Notes under the pieces: generated by a model | What the model was told of the DNA's origin: nothing | What the model saw: the letters and a program-made list of their open reading frames with translations, nothing else | Database searches by the model: none | Translations under genes and position numbers: made by a program | Origin: Polaribacter marinus | GTDB taxonomy: Bacteria; Bacteroidota; Bacteroidia; Flavobacteriales; Flavobacteriaceae | Assembly: GCF_022662535.1 (NCBI RefSeq) | Contig: NZ_JAKQYM010000003.1 | Coordinates: 1 to 64,000 of the forward strand | Length of the DNA: 64,000 nucleotides | Direction: 5' to 3' | Part shown: piece by piece, positions 1 to 9,298 of the stretch | Layout: each line of letters opens with the position of its first letter | Position numbering within the stretch: position 1 is the first letter of the stretch

Positions 1-94
1 ATCATCAAAATTTATATTGCTGTAATTAGATGAAAATTTAACAAAAAACAATAGGTTTTTAACACAGATCATTCCGAATAACAAAAGTAGAGGA

Positions 95-246
95 ATCTCA
101 TAATCAATACCGAACTTGTGAGATTTCTCAATCGCCTCAAAAGGCTCATTTCGAACTGACAATTAGATTTAAATAAACTGTTGAGTTTCTCCTCGAGCGC
201 AGTCGAGAGGTTTTAATGAGTTCTCGACAGTACTCGAACTGACATT
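95..246. repeat. Flavobacterial intergenic repeat remnants (hairpin-forming)
   Basis: The 267 bases before the first gene contain no ORF I can support. They hold two similar segments: one around 118-163 that ends in CGAACTGACA, and one around 187-246 that again ends in CGAACTGACA. The second contains the hairpin CTCGA-GCGCAG-TCGAG (192-207), followed by TCGA-CAGTAC-TCGA. Such TCGA-rich, locally palindromic strings are common between genes in Flavobacteriaceae genomes. No coding function is implied, and I cannot show other copies with this exact sequence in the window. Confidence 0.5.
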
Positions 247-267
247 ATAACTTTTAATACATCAAAA

Positions 268-2616
268 TTGAAAATAACAAACTACATAAAAAGGCATAAA
301 AAGAAAACAATATTGGTTGTTTTTCTACTGATTTTCTATGTATTTTGTTTACCAAATAAGTTATTTACCAAACCAACATCAACAGTCATTACAAGTAAAA
401 ATAATGAGTTGTTGGGGGCCTTAATAGCAACAGATGGTCAATGGCGTTTTCCGCATAACGATTCCATTCCACAGAAGTTTAAAACCTGTTTAATTCAGTT
501 TGAAGATGAGTATTTTTATAAACACCCTGGGTTTAATCCGATTTCAATTTTTAAAGCCTTAAAACAAAATTTACAAGCAGGAAGTGTAAAAAGAGGAGGA
601 AGTACCATTACACAACAAGTAATTCGTTTAAGCAGAGACAATAAATCTAGAACCTATTTTGAGAAGGTAAAAGAATTAATTTTAGCCACACGTTTAGAAT
701 TTCGTTTTTCTAAAGAAAAAATTATTTCTTTGTGGAGTTCGAATGCACCATTTGGCGGAAATGTAGTGGGCTTAGACGCAGCTTCTTGGCGTTATTTTAA
801 TAGAAAATCATCCGATTTATCTTGGGCAGAATCTGCAACTTTAGCTGTTTTACCAAATGCACCTAATTTGATTTATCCTGGTAAAAATCAAAAGAGATTA
901 TTAGTAAAAAGAAATCGATTGTTAAAAAAGTTACTCACTAAAAAAATAATTGATTCATTAACGTATGAGTTGTCTGTTTTAGAAGAATTACCACAGAAAC
1001 CCTATGCCCTTCCACAAATTACACCACATTTATTGCAAAAAATAAATCGTAAAAAGAAAGGAGAATTTGTAAAAACCACTATTAATAAAAAGTTGCAAAC
1101 TCAAGTAAATTCAATTGTTGACAATCATTATAACACATTGAAAAACAATGAAATAAGTAATATTTCTGTTTTGGTGTTGGATGTAGAAAAGCGTCAAGTT
1201 TTAACATATGTTGGTAATTCTAAAACATCAAAAATAAATCAAAAAGATGTAGATGTAATTGACAAACCAAGAAGTACTGGAAGTATATTAAAGCCTTTTT
1301 TGTACGCTGCAATGTTAGACAGTGGAGATCTGTTACCAAATATGTTAGTTGCAGATGTACCAACCCATTTTGGAAGTTATCAACCAGAAAATTTTGATAA
1401 AAAATATGCAGGAGCAGTTTCAGCAAAACTAGCTTTGTCTAAATCTTTAAATGTGCCAACAGTAAGAATGTTGCAAAGTTTTGGTTTGGAGAAGTTTCAT
1501 CATTATTTACAAAAATTAAAATTGAGAGATTTAAAAAAAGATCCGAATTATTACGGACTAACATTGGCTTTAGGTGGCGCAGAAAGTAATTTATGGGATT
1601 TATGTAAAAGTTACGCTTCTATGGCATCTACCATAAATCATTTTACAGAAAACTCTAGCAGGTATTTTAAAAATGAATTTTGTGAACCTACTTTTTATGC
1701 GGATAAAAAAATAGATTTTGGTGAAAAATCATCTGAAAAAATTATTTTTGATGCGGCTTCTATTTATTTAACTTTTGAGAGTTTAAAGAATGTTAACAGA
1801 CCTAATGCAGACCAAAATTGGAAGTTTTTTGATTCATCTAAACAGATTGCATGGAAAACAGGGACAAGTTTTGGATTTAGAGATGCATGGGCAATTGGAG
1901 CAACTAAAGATTATATAGTTGGCGTTTGGGTTGGAAATGCAGATGGAGAAGGAAGACCAGGTTTGGTTGGTGTGCAAGCAGCCGCACCAATTTTATTTGA
2001 TGTTTTTGATAAATTACCAAATTCAGAATGGTTTGAAAAACCTTTTGATGAAATGACAGAAATAGAAATTTGTACAAAAAGTGGTTATAGAGCTACAGAT
2101 AATTGTGAAGAAAAAACATTACAATTTGTACAAAATGCCGGTTTAAAAACAAAACCTTGTCCGTATCATTTTTTGGTAAATGTAGATGCATCAGAAAATT
2201 ATCAGGTAAATACATCTTGTGAAAATTTTGATAAAATAAAGCAAAAATCTTGGTTTGTATTGCCTCCTTTAATGGAATATTACTATAAGGATAAAAATCC
2301 GTTTTACAAATCCTTACCAAAGTTTAGAAATGATTGTTTAGGTGAAGTAAAAAATGCTATGAAATTTATTTATCCTACAGAAAAAAGCATCATTTTTTTG
2401 CCCAAAAATTTTGATGGTAAAAAGAACGAAATTGTTTTAAAAGTAGCACATTCAAATACCGAGTCGATATTGTATTGGTATATAAATAATGAGTTTGTAG
2501 CTACAACAAAAGAAACTCATAATTATGCAATAAATTTAAAATCAGGAAACTATGTTATTGTTGTTACAGATAATTTTGGAAATCAAATAAAACAAGAAAT
2601 AATTATAAAAGAGTAA
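268..2616 (+). CDS. pbpC: Penicillin-binding protein 1C (bifunctional glycosyltransferase/transpeptidase)
   Basis: A class A PBP of 782 residues that polymerises and cross-links peptidoglycan at the outer face of the inner membrane. A membrane anchor lies at about residues 14-28. The GT51 glycosyltransferase domain follows, with FEDEYFYKHPG (catalytic Glu79) and RGGSTITQQV. The transpeptidase domain has SILK (Ser339/Lys342), an SLN motif near 392 and KTGTSFGFRDAW near 530. The C-terminal ~150 residues are the extra domain typical of PBP1C. The start is TTG at 268; no ATG upstream gives a better N-terminus. In this phylum pbpC is often paired with an alpha-2-macroglobulin gene, which would lie outside the window. 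The next gene is over 400 bases downstream. Confidence 0.9.
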   Translation: MKITNYIKRHKKKTILVVFLLIFYVFCLPNKLFTKPTSTVITSKNNELLGALIATDGQWRFPHNDSIPQKFKTCLIQFEDEYFYKHPGFNPISIFKALKQNLQAGSVKRGGSTITQQVIRLSRDNKSRTYFEKVKELILATRLEFRFSKEKIISLWSSNAPFGGNVVGLDAASWRYFNRKSSDLSWAESATLAVLPNAPNLIYPGKNQKRLLVKRNRLLKKLLTKKIIDSLTYELSVLEELPQKPYALPQITPHLLQKINRKKKGEFVKTTINKKLQTQVNSIVDNHYNTLKNNEISNISVLVLDVEKRQVLTYVGNSKTSKINQKDVDVIDKPRSTGSILKPFLYAAMLDSGDLLPNMLVADVPTHFGSYQPENFDKKYAGAVSAKLALSKSLNVPTVRMLQSFGLEKFHHYLQKLKLRDLKKDPNYYGLTLALGGAESNLWDLCKSYASMASTINHFTENSSRYFKNEFCEPTFYADKKIDFGEKSSEKIIFDAASIYLTFESLKNVNRPNADQNWKFFDSSKQIAWKTGTSFGFRDAWAIGATKDYIVGVWVGNADGEGRPGLVGVQAAAPILFDVFDKLPNSEWFEKPFDEMTEIEICTKSGYRATDNCEEKTLQFVQNAGLKTKPCPYHFLVNVDASENYQVNTSCENFDKIKQKSWFVLPPLMEYYYKDKNPFYKSLPKFRNDCLGEVKNAMKFIYPTEKSIIFLPKNFDGKKNEIVLKVAHSNTESILYWYINNEFVATTKETHNYAINLKSGNYVIVVTDNFGNQIKQEIIIKE

Positions 2617-2735
2617 GTTGCTTATAGTTAGCGCATTACCTTTTGTCGAAAAAAAACAACTACTTATCGAAAAGTAGAAAAATAGGATTGAAGATGATTG
2701 TATATTTGAACAACCAAATTTAAAACTACAAAATT

Positions 2736-2915
2736 ATGTTTTTACAAATTTTACCTCCAGACAATATAATTGCTACTTCGTCAATTTTTGAAAATCAATT
2801 AGGATTTGTAATTTTTGGCTTAGCTATAGGTGTTTTTGTATTGTTAAAAATTGTAAAATTTTTAAGTAAAGTAAAATTATTGAAAAATCATAAAAAAACA
2901 CTTTATACTTCTTAA
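2736..2915 (+). CDS. Small hypothetical membrane protein (59 aa)
   Basis: A short ATG-to-TAA frame lies in the 440-base gap between the PBP1C and MBL genes. It encodes 59 residues: MFLQILPPDN, a hydrophobic stretch at about 23-38 (GFVIFGLAIGVFVLLKIV), then a basic tail rich in Lys. That is a single-pass, N-out topology by the positive-inside rule. A TATATTTG string (2701-2708), matching the Bacteroidetes -7 box, precedes the ATG by 28 bases and supports expression. I do not recognise the family. The rest of the gap (2916-3056) is very AT-rich and contains AATATTTG near 2958, a possible promoter for the next gene. Confidence 0.5.
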   Translation: MFLQILPPDNIIATSSIFENQLGFVIFGLAIGVFVLLKIVKFLSKVKLLKNHKKTLYTS

Positions 2916-3056
2916 GAATTAGACTTTTCTTAACAGAAAAAAAACATTTTTTTTACAATATTTGCATTCTTAGAACCAAAAAAATGGTTTTTTACAATAT
3001 TAAATCATTAAATGATTATTTTTATAAATAATTTTTAATGATTTTAATTTTTTAGA

Positions 3057-3902
3057 ATGAAAATATATCCCATAGAAACAGGAAATTTTAAATTAGATGG
3101 TGGAGCTATGTTTGGTGTAGTTCCTAAGTCTATCTGGCAAAAGACCAATCCTGCAGACTCAAATAACTTGATAGATATGAGCATGCGCTGTATGCTTATT
3201 GAAGATGGAGACCGATTAATTTTAGTAGACACCGGTTTAGGAACCAAGCAATCCGACAAATTCTTTAGTTATTATTATCTTTTTGGAGACTTTTCTTTAG
3301 ATAGTTCTTTAGCAAAAATTGGTTTTCATAAAGATGATATTACTGATGTTTTTTTAACTCATCTTCATTTTGATCATTGTGGAGGAAGTATAGAGTGGAA
3401 TTCAGAAAAAACGTTACTACAACCTGCTTTTAAAAACGCAAAATTTTGGTCTAACGACAATCATTGGAAATGGGCAACAGAACCTAACCCAAGAGAAAAA
3501 GCTTCCTTTTTAAAAGAAAATATCAATCCGATTAAAGAAAGTGGACAATTAAATTTTATCCATAGAAATGCAAAAGATCAAATAGGTTTTGATGTATTAT
3601 TTGTAGATGGTCATACAGAAAAACAAATGTTACCTAAAATAACATATCAAGACAAAACAATTGTTTTTATGGCGGATTTATTACCTACAGTAGGACATAT
3701 CCCTTTGCCTTATGTTATGGGATATGATACAAGACCATTACTTACTATTAAAGAAAAAGCGGCCTTTTTAAAAGAAGCTGCAGACAATAATTACTACCTA
3801 TTTTTAGAGCATGATGCACACAATGAACTATGTACCTTGCAGCACACTGAAAAAGGAGTTAGATTAAAAGAAACACATAAATTTACAAACATATTTAATT
3901 AA
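3057..3902 (+). CDS. MBL-fold metallo-hydrolase
   Basis: A 281-residue metallo-beta-lactamase-fold hydrolase. The zinc signature THLHFDHCGG (about residues 100-110) is intact. Further metal ligands are plausible in DGHTEK (about 183) and in LEHDAH near the C-terminus. There is no signal peptide, so it is probably cytoplasmic. Length and layout (HxHxDH, a DGHT block, a C-terminal EHD block) fit the lactonase/YtnP-like branch of the superfamily, but the substrate cannot be read from sequence. It ends one base before the downstream subtilisin-like gene and is probably co-transcribed with it. Confidence 0.85.
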   Translation: MKIYPIETGNFKLDGGAMFGVVPKSIWQKTNPADSNNLIDMSMRCMLIEDGDRLILVDTGLGTKQSDKFFSYYYLFGDFSLDSSLAKIGFHKDDITDVFLTHLHFDHCGGSIEWNSEKTLLQPAFKNAKFWSNDNHWKWATEPNPREKASFLKENINPIKESGQLNFIHRNAKDQIGFDVLFVDGHTEKQMLPKITYQDKTIVFMADLLPTVGHIPLPYVMGYDTRPLLTIKEKAAFLKEAADNNYYLFLEHDAHNELCTLQHTEKGVRLKETHKFTNIFN

Positions 3903-3903
3903 G

Positions 3904-5619
3904 ATGAGAGTATTAAAACCAATTTTTTATACAGCTGTTGCTGGAGTTTTATTTGCAAGTTGTAAATCGTCAATAAGTACAATTCCTGTTCCTGTTGGGG
4001 TTGATAATGTTATTAATGTTACTGCAAAAAAAGGGGGATTATCGGAAAACCAAAAGAATACTTGGAGTCATTTAGACTTACAAACAGATTCTATTCCTGG
4101 TATGAGTATAGAAAAAGCATATCAATTTTTACAAGGAAAAAAAGGAGTTAAGATTATTGTAGCAATAGCTGATTCTGGTGTAGATGTAGAGCATGAAGAT
4201 TTAAAAGATGTTGCTTGGGTTAATACAAAAGAGATTGCAGGTAATGGTATAGATGATGATAAAAACGGATATATAGATGATATTCATGGATGGAATTTCT
4301 TAGGAAATAAAGAAGGAAAAATTGTAAACGCAGATCAATTAGAGCTTACCAGAATTGTAAAAAAAGGGATGGATAAGTTTGGAGATAAAAAAGCTTCAGA
4401 AATTGCAGATACTGATAAAGCTGAATTTGAAGAATATCTTAAATTAAAAGAAAAGTATACAAAATCTGCAGAAGCTCTTAAGAAAGAATTAGAAAACCTT
4501 AATAGTACAGAAGAAAGAATTAACCAACTTCAACAAAATTTTAATGAGGTTAAAAAATTCATAGGAAAAGAAGATTTTTCTTTAGAAGATTTAAAAAACG
4601 CGAAACCTAATAATCCAAAGTTAGAAGCAAAAATTGCAGATGTTGCTGCAATTATGAGTAGAGGAATGACAGAAAAAGGATTGTTAGATTATAAAAAACA
4701 GCTTTCAGATTATAAAAAAGGGAAGGAAGCTTCTAAAAGCTATGATTTAGACTTTAATGTACGTCAAACTTTAGGAGATGATTTGTATGATATAAACGAT
4801 AAATTTTACGGTAATAATAATGTAATTGGTTCTAAAGTTTTAGAAATGCACGGAACTCATGTTGCAGGTATTGTTGCAGCTTCTAGAAATAATGGAAAAG
4901 GTGTAAATGGAGTAGCAAATAATGTGCAAATTTTAACAGCTCGTGTAGTTCCTGATGGAGATGAGCATGATAAAGATGTAGCTTTAGGAATAAGATATGC
5001 CGTAGATAATGGTGCAAAAGTTATTAATACAAGTTTTGGAAAAGCATATTCGCCAAACAAACAATGGGTTTTTGATGCGATAAAATATGCCGCAAAGAAA
5101 GATGTGTTAATTGTAAATGCAGCAGGAAATGATGGAGATAATATTGATGTTGTAAAAACATTTCCTAATGATTCTGAGGATTTAATTTCAGAAATTTCTG
5201 ATAATGTTATAACTATTGGAGCAATGAGTTTGCATTATGATGAAAACTTACCAGCTACTTTCTCTAACTATGGTAAGAAAAATGTAGATGTTTTTGCTCC
5301 AGGAGTAGATATTTATGCAACTGTTCCACAAGATAAATATCAATCTTTAAGTGGAACTTCTATGGCAGCTCCATCAACAGCAGGTGTAGCAGCATTAATT
5401 CGTTCTTATTACCCACAATTATCTGCTAGTCAGGTAAAGCATATCTTAATGAATTCGGGTGTTAAAATTAATTTTGATGTAATCAAACCAGGGTCTAAAT
5501 CAAGAGAAAATCCAAAAGGAGAAAAAGTTCCTTTTTCAGAATTATCTGTTTCTGGAAGAATTGTAAATGCTTACAATGCTTTAAAAATGGCAGATAGAAT
5601 TGTTAATGGGAAAAAATAA
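3904..5619 (+). CDS. S8 family serine peptidase (subtilase), lipoprotein
   Basis: A 571-residue subtilisin-family protease. The N-terminus ends in a lipobox (FASC, Cys20), so it should be lipid-anchored. The catalytic triad is present: Asp90 in AIADSGVD, His316 in HGTHVAGIVAA and Ser486 in SGTSMAAPSTAG. An oxyanion-hole Asn lies in NAAGNDGD near 409. About 225 residues separate Asp and His, against about 30 in subtilisin. The insert (about 140-300) is Lys/Glu-rich and looks coiled-coil. No propeptide or type IX sorting domain is evident. Its close spacing with the MBL hydrolase upstream and the M1 peptidase downstream suggests an operon. Confidence 0.9.
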   Translation: MRVLKPIFYTAVAGVLFASCKSSISTIPVPVGVDNVINVTAKKGGLSENQKNTWSHLDLQTDSIPGMSIEKAYQFLQGKKGVKIIVAIADSGVDVEHEDLKDVAWVNTKEIAGNGIDDDKNGYIDDIHGWNFLGNKEGKIVNADQLELTRIVKKGMDKFGDKKASEIADTDKAEFEEYLKLKEKYTKSAEALKKELENLNSTEERINQLQQNFNEVKKFIGKEDFSLEDLKNAKPNNPKLEAKIADVAAIMSRGMTEKGLLDYKKQLSDYKKGKEASKSYDLDFNVRQTLGDDLYDINDKFYGNNNVIGSKVLEMHGTHVAGIVAASRNNGKGVNGVANNVQILTARVVPDGDEHDKDVALGIRYAVDNGAKVINTSFGKAYSPNKQWVFDAIKYAAKKDVLIVNAAGNDGDNIDVVKTFPNDSEDLISEISDNVITIGAMSLHYDENLPATFSNYGKKNVDVFAPGVDIYATVPQDKYQSLSGTSMAAPSTAGVAALIRSYYPQLSASQVKHILMNSGVKINFDVIKPGSKSRENPKGEKVPFSELSVSGRIVNAYNALKMADRIVNGKK

Positions 5620-5645
5620 AATCAACTAATTTAATCTTTAATAAA

Positions 5646-7487
5646 ATGAAAAAAATACTTTTTCTAGCATCAGCAATTATAATGGTTTCTTGTGCACAAA
5701 CAAAAGATGTTACTTATACAGCATCTAGTAAATCATCTGTAAACAATGGTTATTGGCAACAACATGTAGATTATACGATGGATATTGATATGGATGTAAA
5801 CAACTATCAATATAAAGGAAAACAAAAGTTGGTTTATACAAACAACTCTCCAGACGATCTAGATAAAGTATTTTATCATTTGTATTTTAATGCGTTTCAA
5901 CCAGGTTCACAAATGGATGTTCGCTCTTTAAATATTAAAGATCCAGATGGAAGGGTTAGAGATAGAATTAGCAAATTAAAACCCAATGAAATAGGTTATA
6001 TTAAAGTAAACTCTTTAAAACAAGACGGTGCTGCAGTTAATTTTGAGACGGTAGGAACTATTTTAGAGGTAACTTTAGATAAGCCTATAAAAGCAGGAGA
6101 AAGCGTAACTTTTGATATGCTTTTTGATGCGCAAGTCCCTGTGCAAATTCGTCGTTCTGGAAGAAATAACAAAGAAGGAGTTGCTTTGTCTATGGCACAA
6201 TGGTATCCTAAAATGGCAGAATATGATTTTGAAGGTTGGCATACGCCTCCATATATTGCTCGTGAATTTCATGGGGTTTGGGGAGATTTTGATGTGACAC
6301 TACATATAGATAAAAATTATGTTGTAGGAGGAACAGGAAACTTACAAAATCCGCAAGAAATTGGACATGGTTATGAAGATAAGACCAGAGCATTAAATAT
6401 TCCTTTAGGAGAAAAATTAACATGGCATTTTAAAGCACCAAATGTTCACGATTTTATGTGGGCAGCAGATCCAAATTATAATCATGATATTTTAGAAATG
6501 AAAAATGGGCTTCAATTACATTTTTTATATAAGAAAGACTTAGACGCAGAGTATCTTAAAAACTGGAAAGATTTACAACCAAAAACAGCAGAGTTAATGT
6601 CGTATTATTCTGAAAATATTGGCCAATATCCTTATAAGCAATACTCTGTTATTCAAGGAGGAGATGGAGGGATGGAGTATGCAATGTCTACTTTAATTAC
6701 AGGAAAACGTAAGTTTGGAAGTCTTTTTGGAGTAACGGCTCATGAAATGGCGCATACTTGGTTTCAGTTTTTATTAGCTTCAAATGAAAGTTTACATCCA
6801 TGGATGGATGAAGGTTTTACAAGTTATATTTCTGCAAAAGCATCTGCTAGAATAATGAAAAGAGAAAATAAGAATCCAAATGCAGGTCCTTATAGAGGTT
6901 ACAATTTTATGGTAAAATCTGGTTCAGAAGAAGTTCTTACAACTCATGCAGACAGATATCAAACAAATAGAGGTTATAGTTTTGCTAGTTACGGTAAGGG
7001 AAGTATGTTTTTAGCACAATTAGAATATATTATTGGAGCAGAAAATACAGCCAAAGGAATTAAAAAATATTTTAAAGATTTTAGTTTTAAACACCCAACA
7101 CCTAATGATATAAAAAGAACTATGGAAAAAGTTTCTGGAATTCAATTAGGATGGTATTTAAATGAATGGATAGAAACCTTACATACCATAGATTACGGTA
7201 TAAAATCTGTTGAAGGAAAAACAATAACGTTAGAAAGAATTGGACAAATGCCTATGCCAATAGATTTAGAAGTTATATACACAGATGGGACTACGCAAAG
7301 TTTTAATATCCCTTTAAGAATGATGAGAGGAAACAAACCAACAGCGGCAAAAGTTATAGAAGATTGGGGTTGGGCAATGCCAACGTATACTTTTACAACG
7401 TCTAAAACGATAAAATCTGTAGAGATAGATAAAAGTAAATTAATGGCTGATGTGAACTTAGAAAACAATGTTTTTGAAGTAAAATAA
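5646..7487 (+). CDS. M1 family metallopeptidase (aminopeptidase N-like lipoprotein)
   Basis: A 613-residue gluzincin peptidase. It has a lipoprotein signal ending at Cys16 (MVSCAQ), the exopeptidase-type GGMEYAM motif (341-347), the zinc site HEMAH (366-370) and the third ligand Glu389 in MDEGFTSY. The N-terminal half is the beta-sandwich domain usual for M1 enzymes. It lacks the long C-terminal helical ARM domain of full aminopeptidase N, as do many Bacteroidetes M1 lipoproteins. It lies 26 bases after the subtilase gene and ends before a strong bidirectional terminator. Role: peptide degradation in the periplasm or at the outer membrane; the exact substrates are unknown. Confidence 0.9.
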   Translation: MKKILFLASAIIMVSCAQTKDVTYTASSKSSVNNGYWQQHVDYTMDIDMDVNNYQYKGKQKLVYTNNSPDDLDKVFYHLYFNAFQPGSQMDVRSLNIKDPDGRVRDRISKLKPNEIGYIKVNSLKQDGAAVNFETVGTILEVTLDKPIKAGESVTFDMLFDAQVPVQIRRSGRNNKEGVALSMAQWYPKMAEYDFEGWHTPPYIAREFHGVWGDFDVTLHIDKNYVVGGTGNLQNPQEIGHGYEDKTRALNIPLGEKLTWHFKAPNVHDFMWAADPNYNHDILEMKNGLQLHFLYKKDLDAEYLKNWKDLQPKTAELMSYYSENIGQYPYKQYSVIQGGDGGMEYAMSTLITGKRKFGSLFGVTAHEMAHTWFQFLLASNESLHPWMDEGFTSYISAKASARIMKRENKNPNAGPYRGYNFMVKSGSEEVLTTHADRYQTNRGYSFASYGKGSMFLAQLEYIIGAENTAKGIKKYFKDFSFKHPTPNDIKRTMEKVSGIQLGWYLNEWIETLHTIDYGIKSVEGKTITLERIGQMPMPIDLEVIYTDGTTQSFNIPLRMMRGNKPTAAKVIEDWGWAMPTYTFTTSKTIKSVEIDKSKLMADVNLENNVFEVK

Positions 7488-7507
7488 GGTTATATTGTTA
7501 ACTTAAT

Positions 7508-7540
7508 AAAAAAAGCGAGGTGAAAGCCTCGCTTTTTTTA
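7508..7540. terminator. Bidirectional intrinsic terminator
   Basis: A perfect six-base stem GCGAGG (7515-7520) / CCTCGC (7527-7532) with loop TGAAAG is flanked by an A tract on the left and a T tract on the right. It separates the convergent M1 peptidase and LysE-family genes, so it can serve both strands. Confidence 0.9.
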
Positions 7541-7555
7541 TTACGCAATAATATT

Positions 7556-8221
7556 TTAATTTATTAATTCGTCAATCTTTTCATTAGGAATAAACCCCTT
7601 TAGCATTAAGAAAACTCCACAGATAATTAAAATGATCCCCATAATTCTTTTAACTCTGTAGATTACTTGAGGAGTCATTTTATTTTTAAGTTGTTTTGCG
7701 AGAAATATTTTTCCCAAATCAGTCACAAAATATCCTACTAAAACGGTTCCAAAATACCAGAAAATAGCATTTTGATTCATTTTTAAAGAAGGTCCAATAA
7801 CTAAAACAGTCCCTAACCAAAAAGCTAAAACACCAACATTTATAAAATTTAAAAAGAATCCTTTAAAAAATAGTTTTAAGTAATTGTTTTTAATAGGAAC
7901 TTCTACAATTTTTGCAGATTTGATGGCTTGTTTTTTGTTTTCTTTATCAAGGTAAGTAATTAATCCATAAATAATTAGAACCAATCCTCCAATAAAAAAT
8001 AATCTTGGATCATCTTTAATTTTTTCTAATAAAGGTCTACTACCGTAATAAGCTATTAAAATAAAGCATAAGTCGCCAAGAATGACACCTAAATCAAAGG
8101 CTATTGCTGCCCGTGCACCTTTTAAAACACTGGTTTGTATCAGCATAAAAAATACTGGTCCAATCATAAAAGCCATGAAAAAACCAATAAAAAAAGCGTT
8201 TTTAAAATCGTAAAAATCCAT
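7556..8221 (-). CDS. LysE family translocator
   Basis: A membrane protein of about 221 residues with roughly six hydrophobic segments. The N-terminal pattern FFIGFFMAFMIGPVFFMLIQ matches the LysE/RhtB amino-acid exporter family (GPxxF). A polar, Lys-rich cytoplasmic loop lies near residues 95-115. I chose the ATG at 8221 (MDFYDFKNAF) over a TTG three codons upstream. The substrate is unknown. It shares its direction with the reductase gene 20 bases upstream and could be co-transcribed with it. Confidence 0.85.
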   Translation of the reverse strand: MDFYDFKNAFFIGFFMAFMIGPVFFMLIQTSVLKGARAAIAFDLGVILGDLCFILIAYYGSRPLLEKIKDDPRLFFIGGLVLIIYGLITYLDKENKKQAIKSAKIVEVPIKNNYLKLFFKGFFLNFINVGVLAFWLGTVLVIGPSLKMNQNAIFWYFGTVLVGYFVTDLGKIFLAKQLKNKMTPQVIYRVKRIMGIILIICGVFLMLKGFIPNEKIDELIN

Positions 8222-8241
8222 ATTATACAAAAATACGGATT

Positions 8242-9288
8242 TTAAACGTCATCAAAGTCAATTGTTATTTTTGATGTTGTTGGATATGCTTGACATGCTA
8301 AAACGAATCCATCTTCGATTTCGCTATCCGTTAAAATAGAGTTTTTAACCATTACTGCTTTTCCTTCTGTAACTTTACAAAGGCAAGAACTACAAACGCC
8401 ACCTTGACAAGAATAAGGAGCATCTAAATCATTACGTAAGCTAGCAGATAGAAGGTTGTCTGTTTGCTGCATGTTAAAAGTTGTTTTTTCATCATCTAAT
8501 AAAACGGTTATTTCTGTTGTTCCTTCTTTAATCTCTGAAGCAGCTTTTTCATCAATTGAAACAGTAAATAATTCAAAATGAATGTTTTCTTTTGCTATTT
8601 TATTGTTTTCTAGAGTTTTAGAGACTTCTTGTATCATTTCTTCGGGTCCACATAAAAAAGCGGCGTCAAAAGAAGTTTCTTTATACATGTTTTTAACAAA
8701 ATAATTGGTTACGTTTTGGTCAATTCTACCGCGTAAACAATTTTTTACTTCTTCTCTACTAAAAATATAATGTAAGTTTAATTGATTAGTATAGGTTGCC
8801 TTTAAACTATTTAAATCTTTATAAAAGATGGTGTCATTAATAGTTTTGTTTCCATAAACTAACGTAAATTTAGAGGTAGGTTCAGTTTCTAAAACCGTTT
8901 TTATCATCGATAAAATTGGGGTAATTCCAGATCCTGCAGCAAAAGCAATATAGTTTTTGTTTGCTTCTGGTTTTAATAGAAAACGCCCCTCTGGTTTAGA
9001 AATTTCAATTTCATCACCTGCTTTTAATTTTGATGTAGCGTAAATAGAAAATGTTCCGTTCTCTACTGCTTTTATGGCAACTCTAATTTTATCACTTTTT
9101 GGTGAAGAACAAATAGAATATGCTCTTCTAATTTCTTCTCCTTTAATTACTTTTTGTAAAGTAATGTATTGGCCTGAGGTAAAATTGAATTCAGGTTTTA
9201 GATTCTGAGGTATTTTTAACAAAACAGAAACCGCATTTGCGGTTTCTTGTTGTACTTCTTGTATGGTTACTTTGTAAAATGTTGACAT
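8242..9288 (-). CDS. Ferredoxin--NADP reductase-like oxidoreductase with C-terminal 2Fe-2S domain (PaaE-like)
   Basis: About 348 residues with three domains. First is an FAD-binding beta-barrel (RAYSICSSP). Next is an NAD(P)-binding domain (AAGSGITPILSMI, LCGPEEMI). Last is a plant-type ferredoxin with CQGGVCSSCLCKV and a fourth Cys in LACQAYP. This is the layout of phenylacetyl-CoA epoxidase reductase PaaE and related electron-transfer proteins. No paaABCD genes are nearby, so the name should stay general. I start at the ATG at 9288 (MSTFYKVTI); the longer TTG-started version would overlap asd. Confidence 0.88.
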   Translation of the reverse strand: MSTFYKVTIQEVQQETANAVSVLLKIPQNLKPEFNFTSGQYITLQKVIKGEEIRRAYSICSSPKSDKIRVAIKAVENGTFSIYATSKLKAGDEIEISKPEGRFLLKPEANKNYIAFAAGSGITPILSMIKTVLETEPTSKFTLVYGNKTINDTIFYKDLNSLKATYTNQLNLHYIFSREEVKNCLRGRIDQNVTNYFVKNMYKETSFDAAFLCGPEEMIQEVSKTLENNKIAKENIHFELFTVSIDEKAASEIKEGTTEITVLLDDEKTTFNMQQTDNLLSASLRNDLDAPYSCQGGVCSSCLCKVTEGKAVMVKNSILTDSEIEDGFVLACQAYPTTSKITIDFDDV

Positions 9289-9298
9289 TACATATATT

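Noticed and set aside
2957..2965. AATATTTG as a firm promoter of the MBL hydrolase gene
   Set aside because: It matches the -7 box in all but one base but lies about 90 bases upstream with no -33 element, so I list it only as possible.
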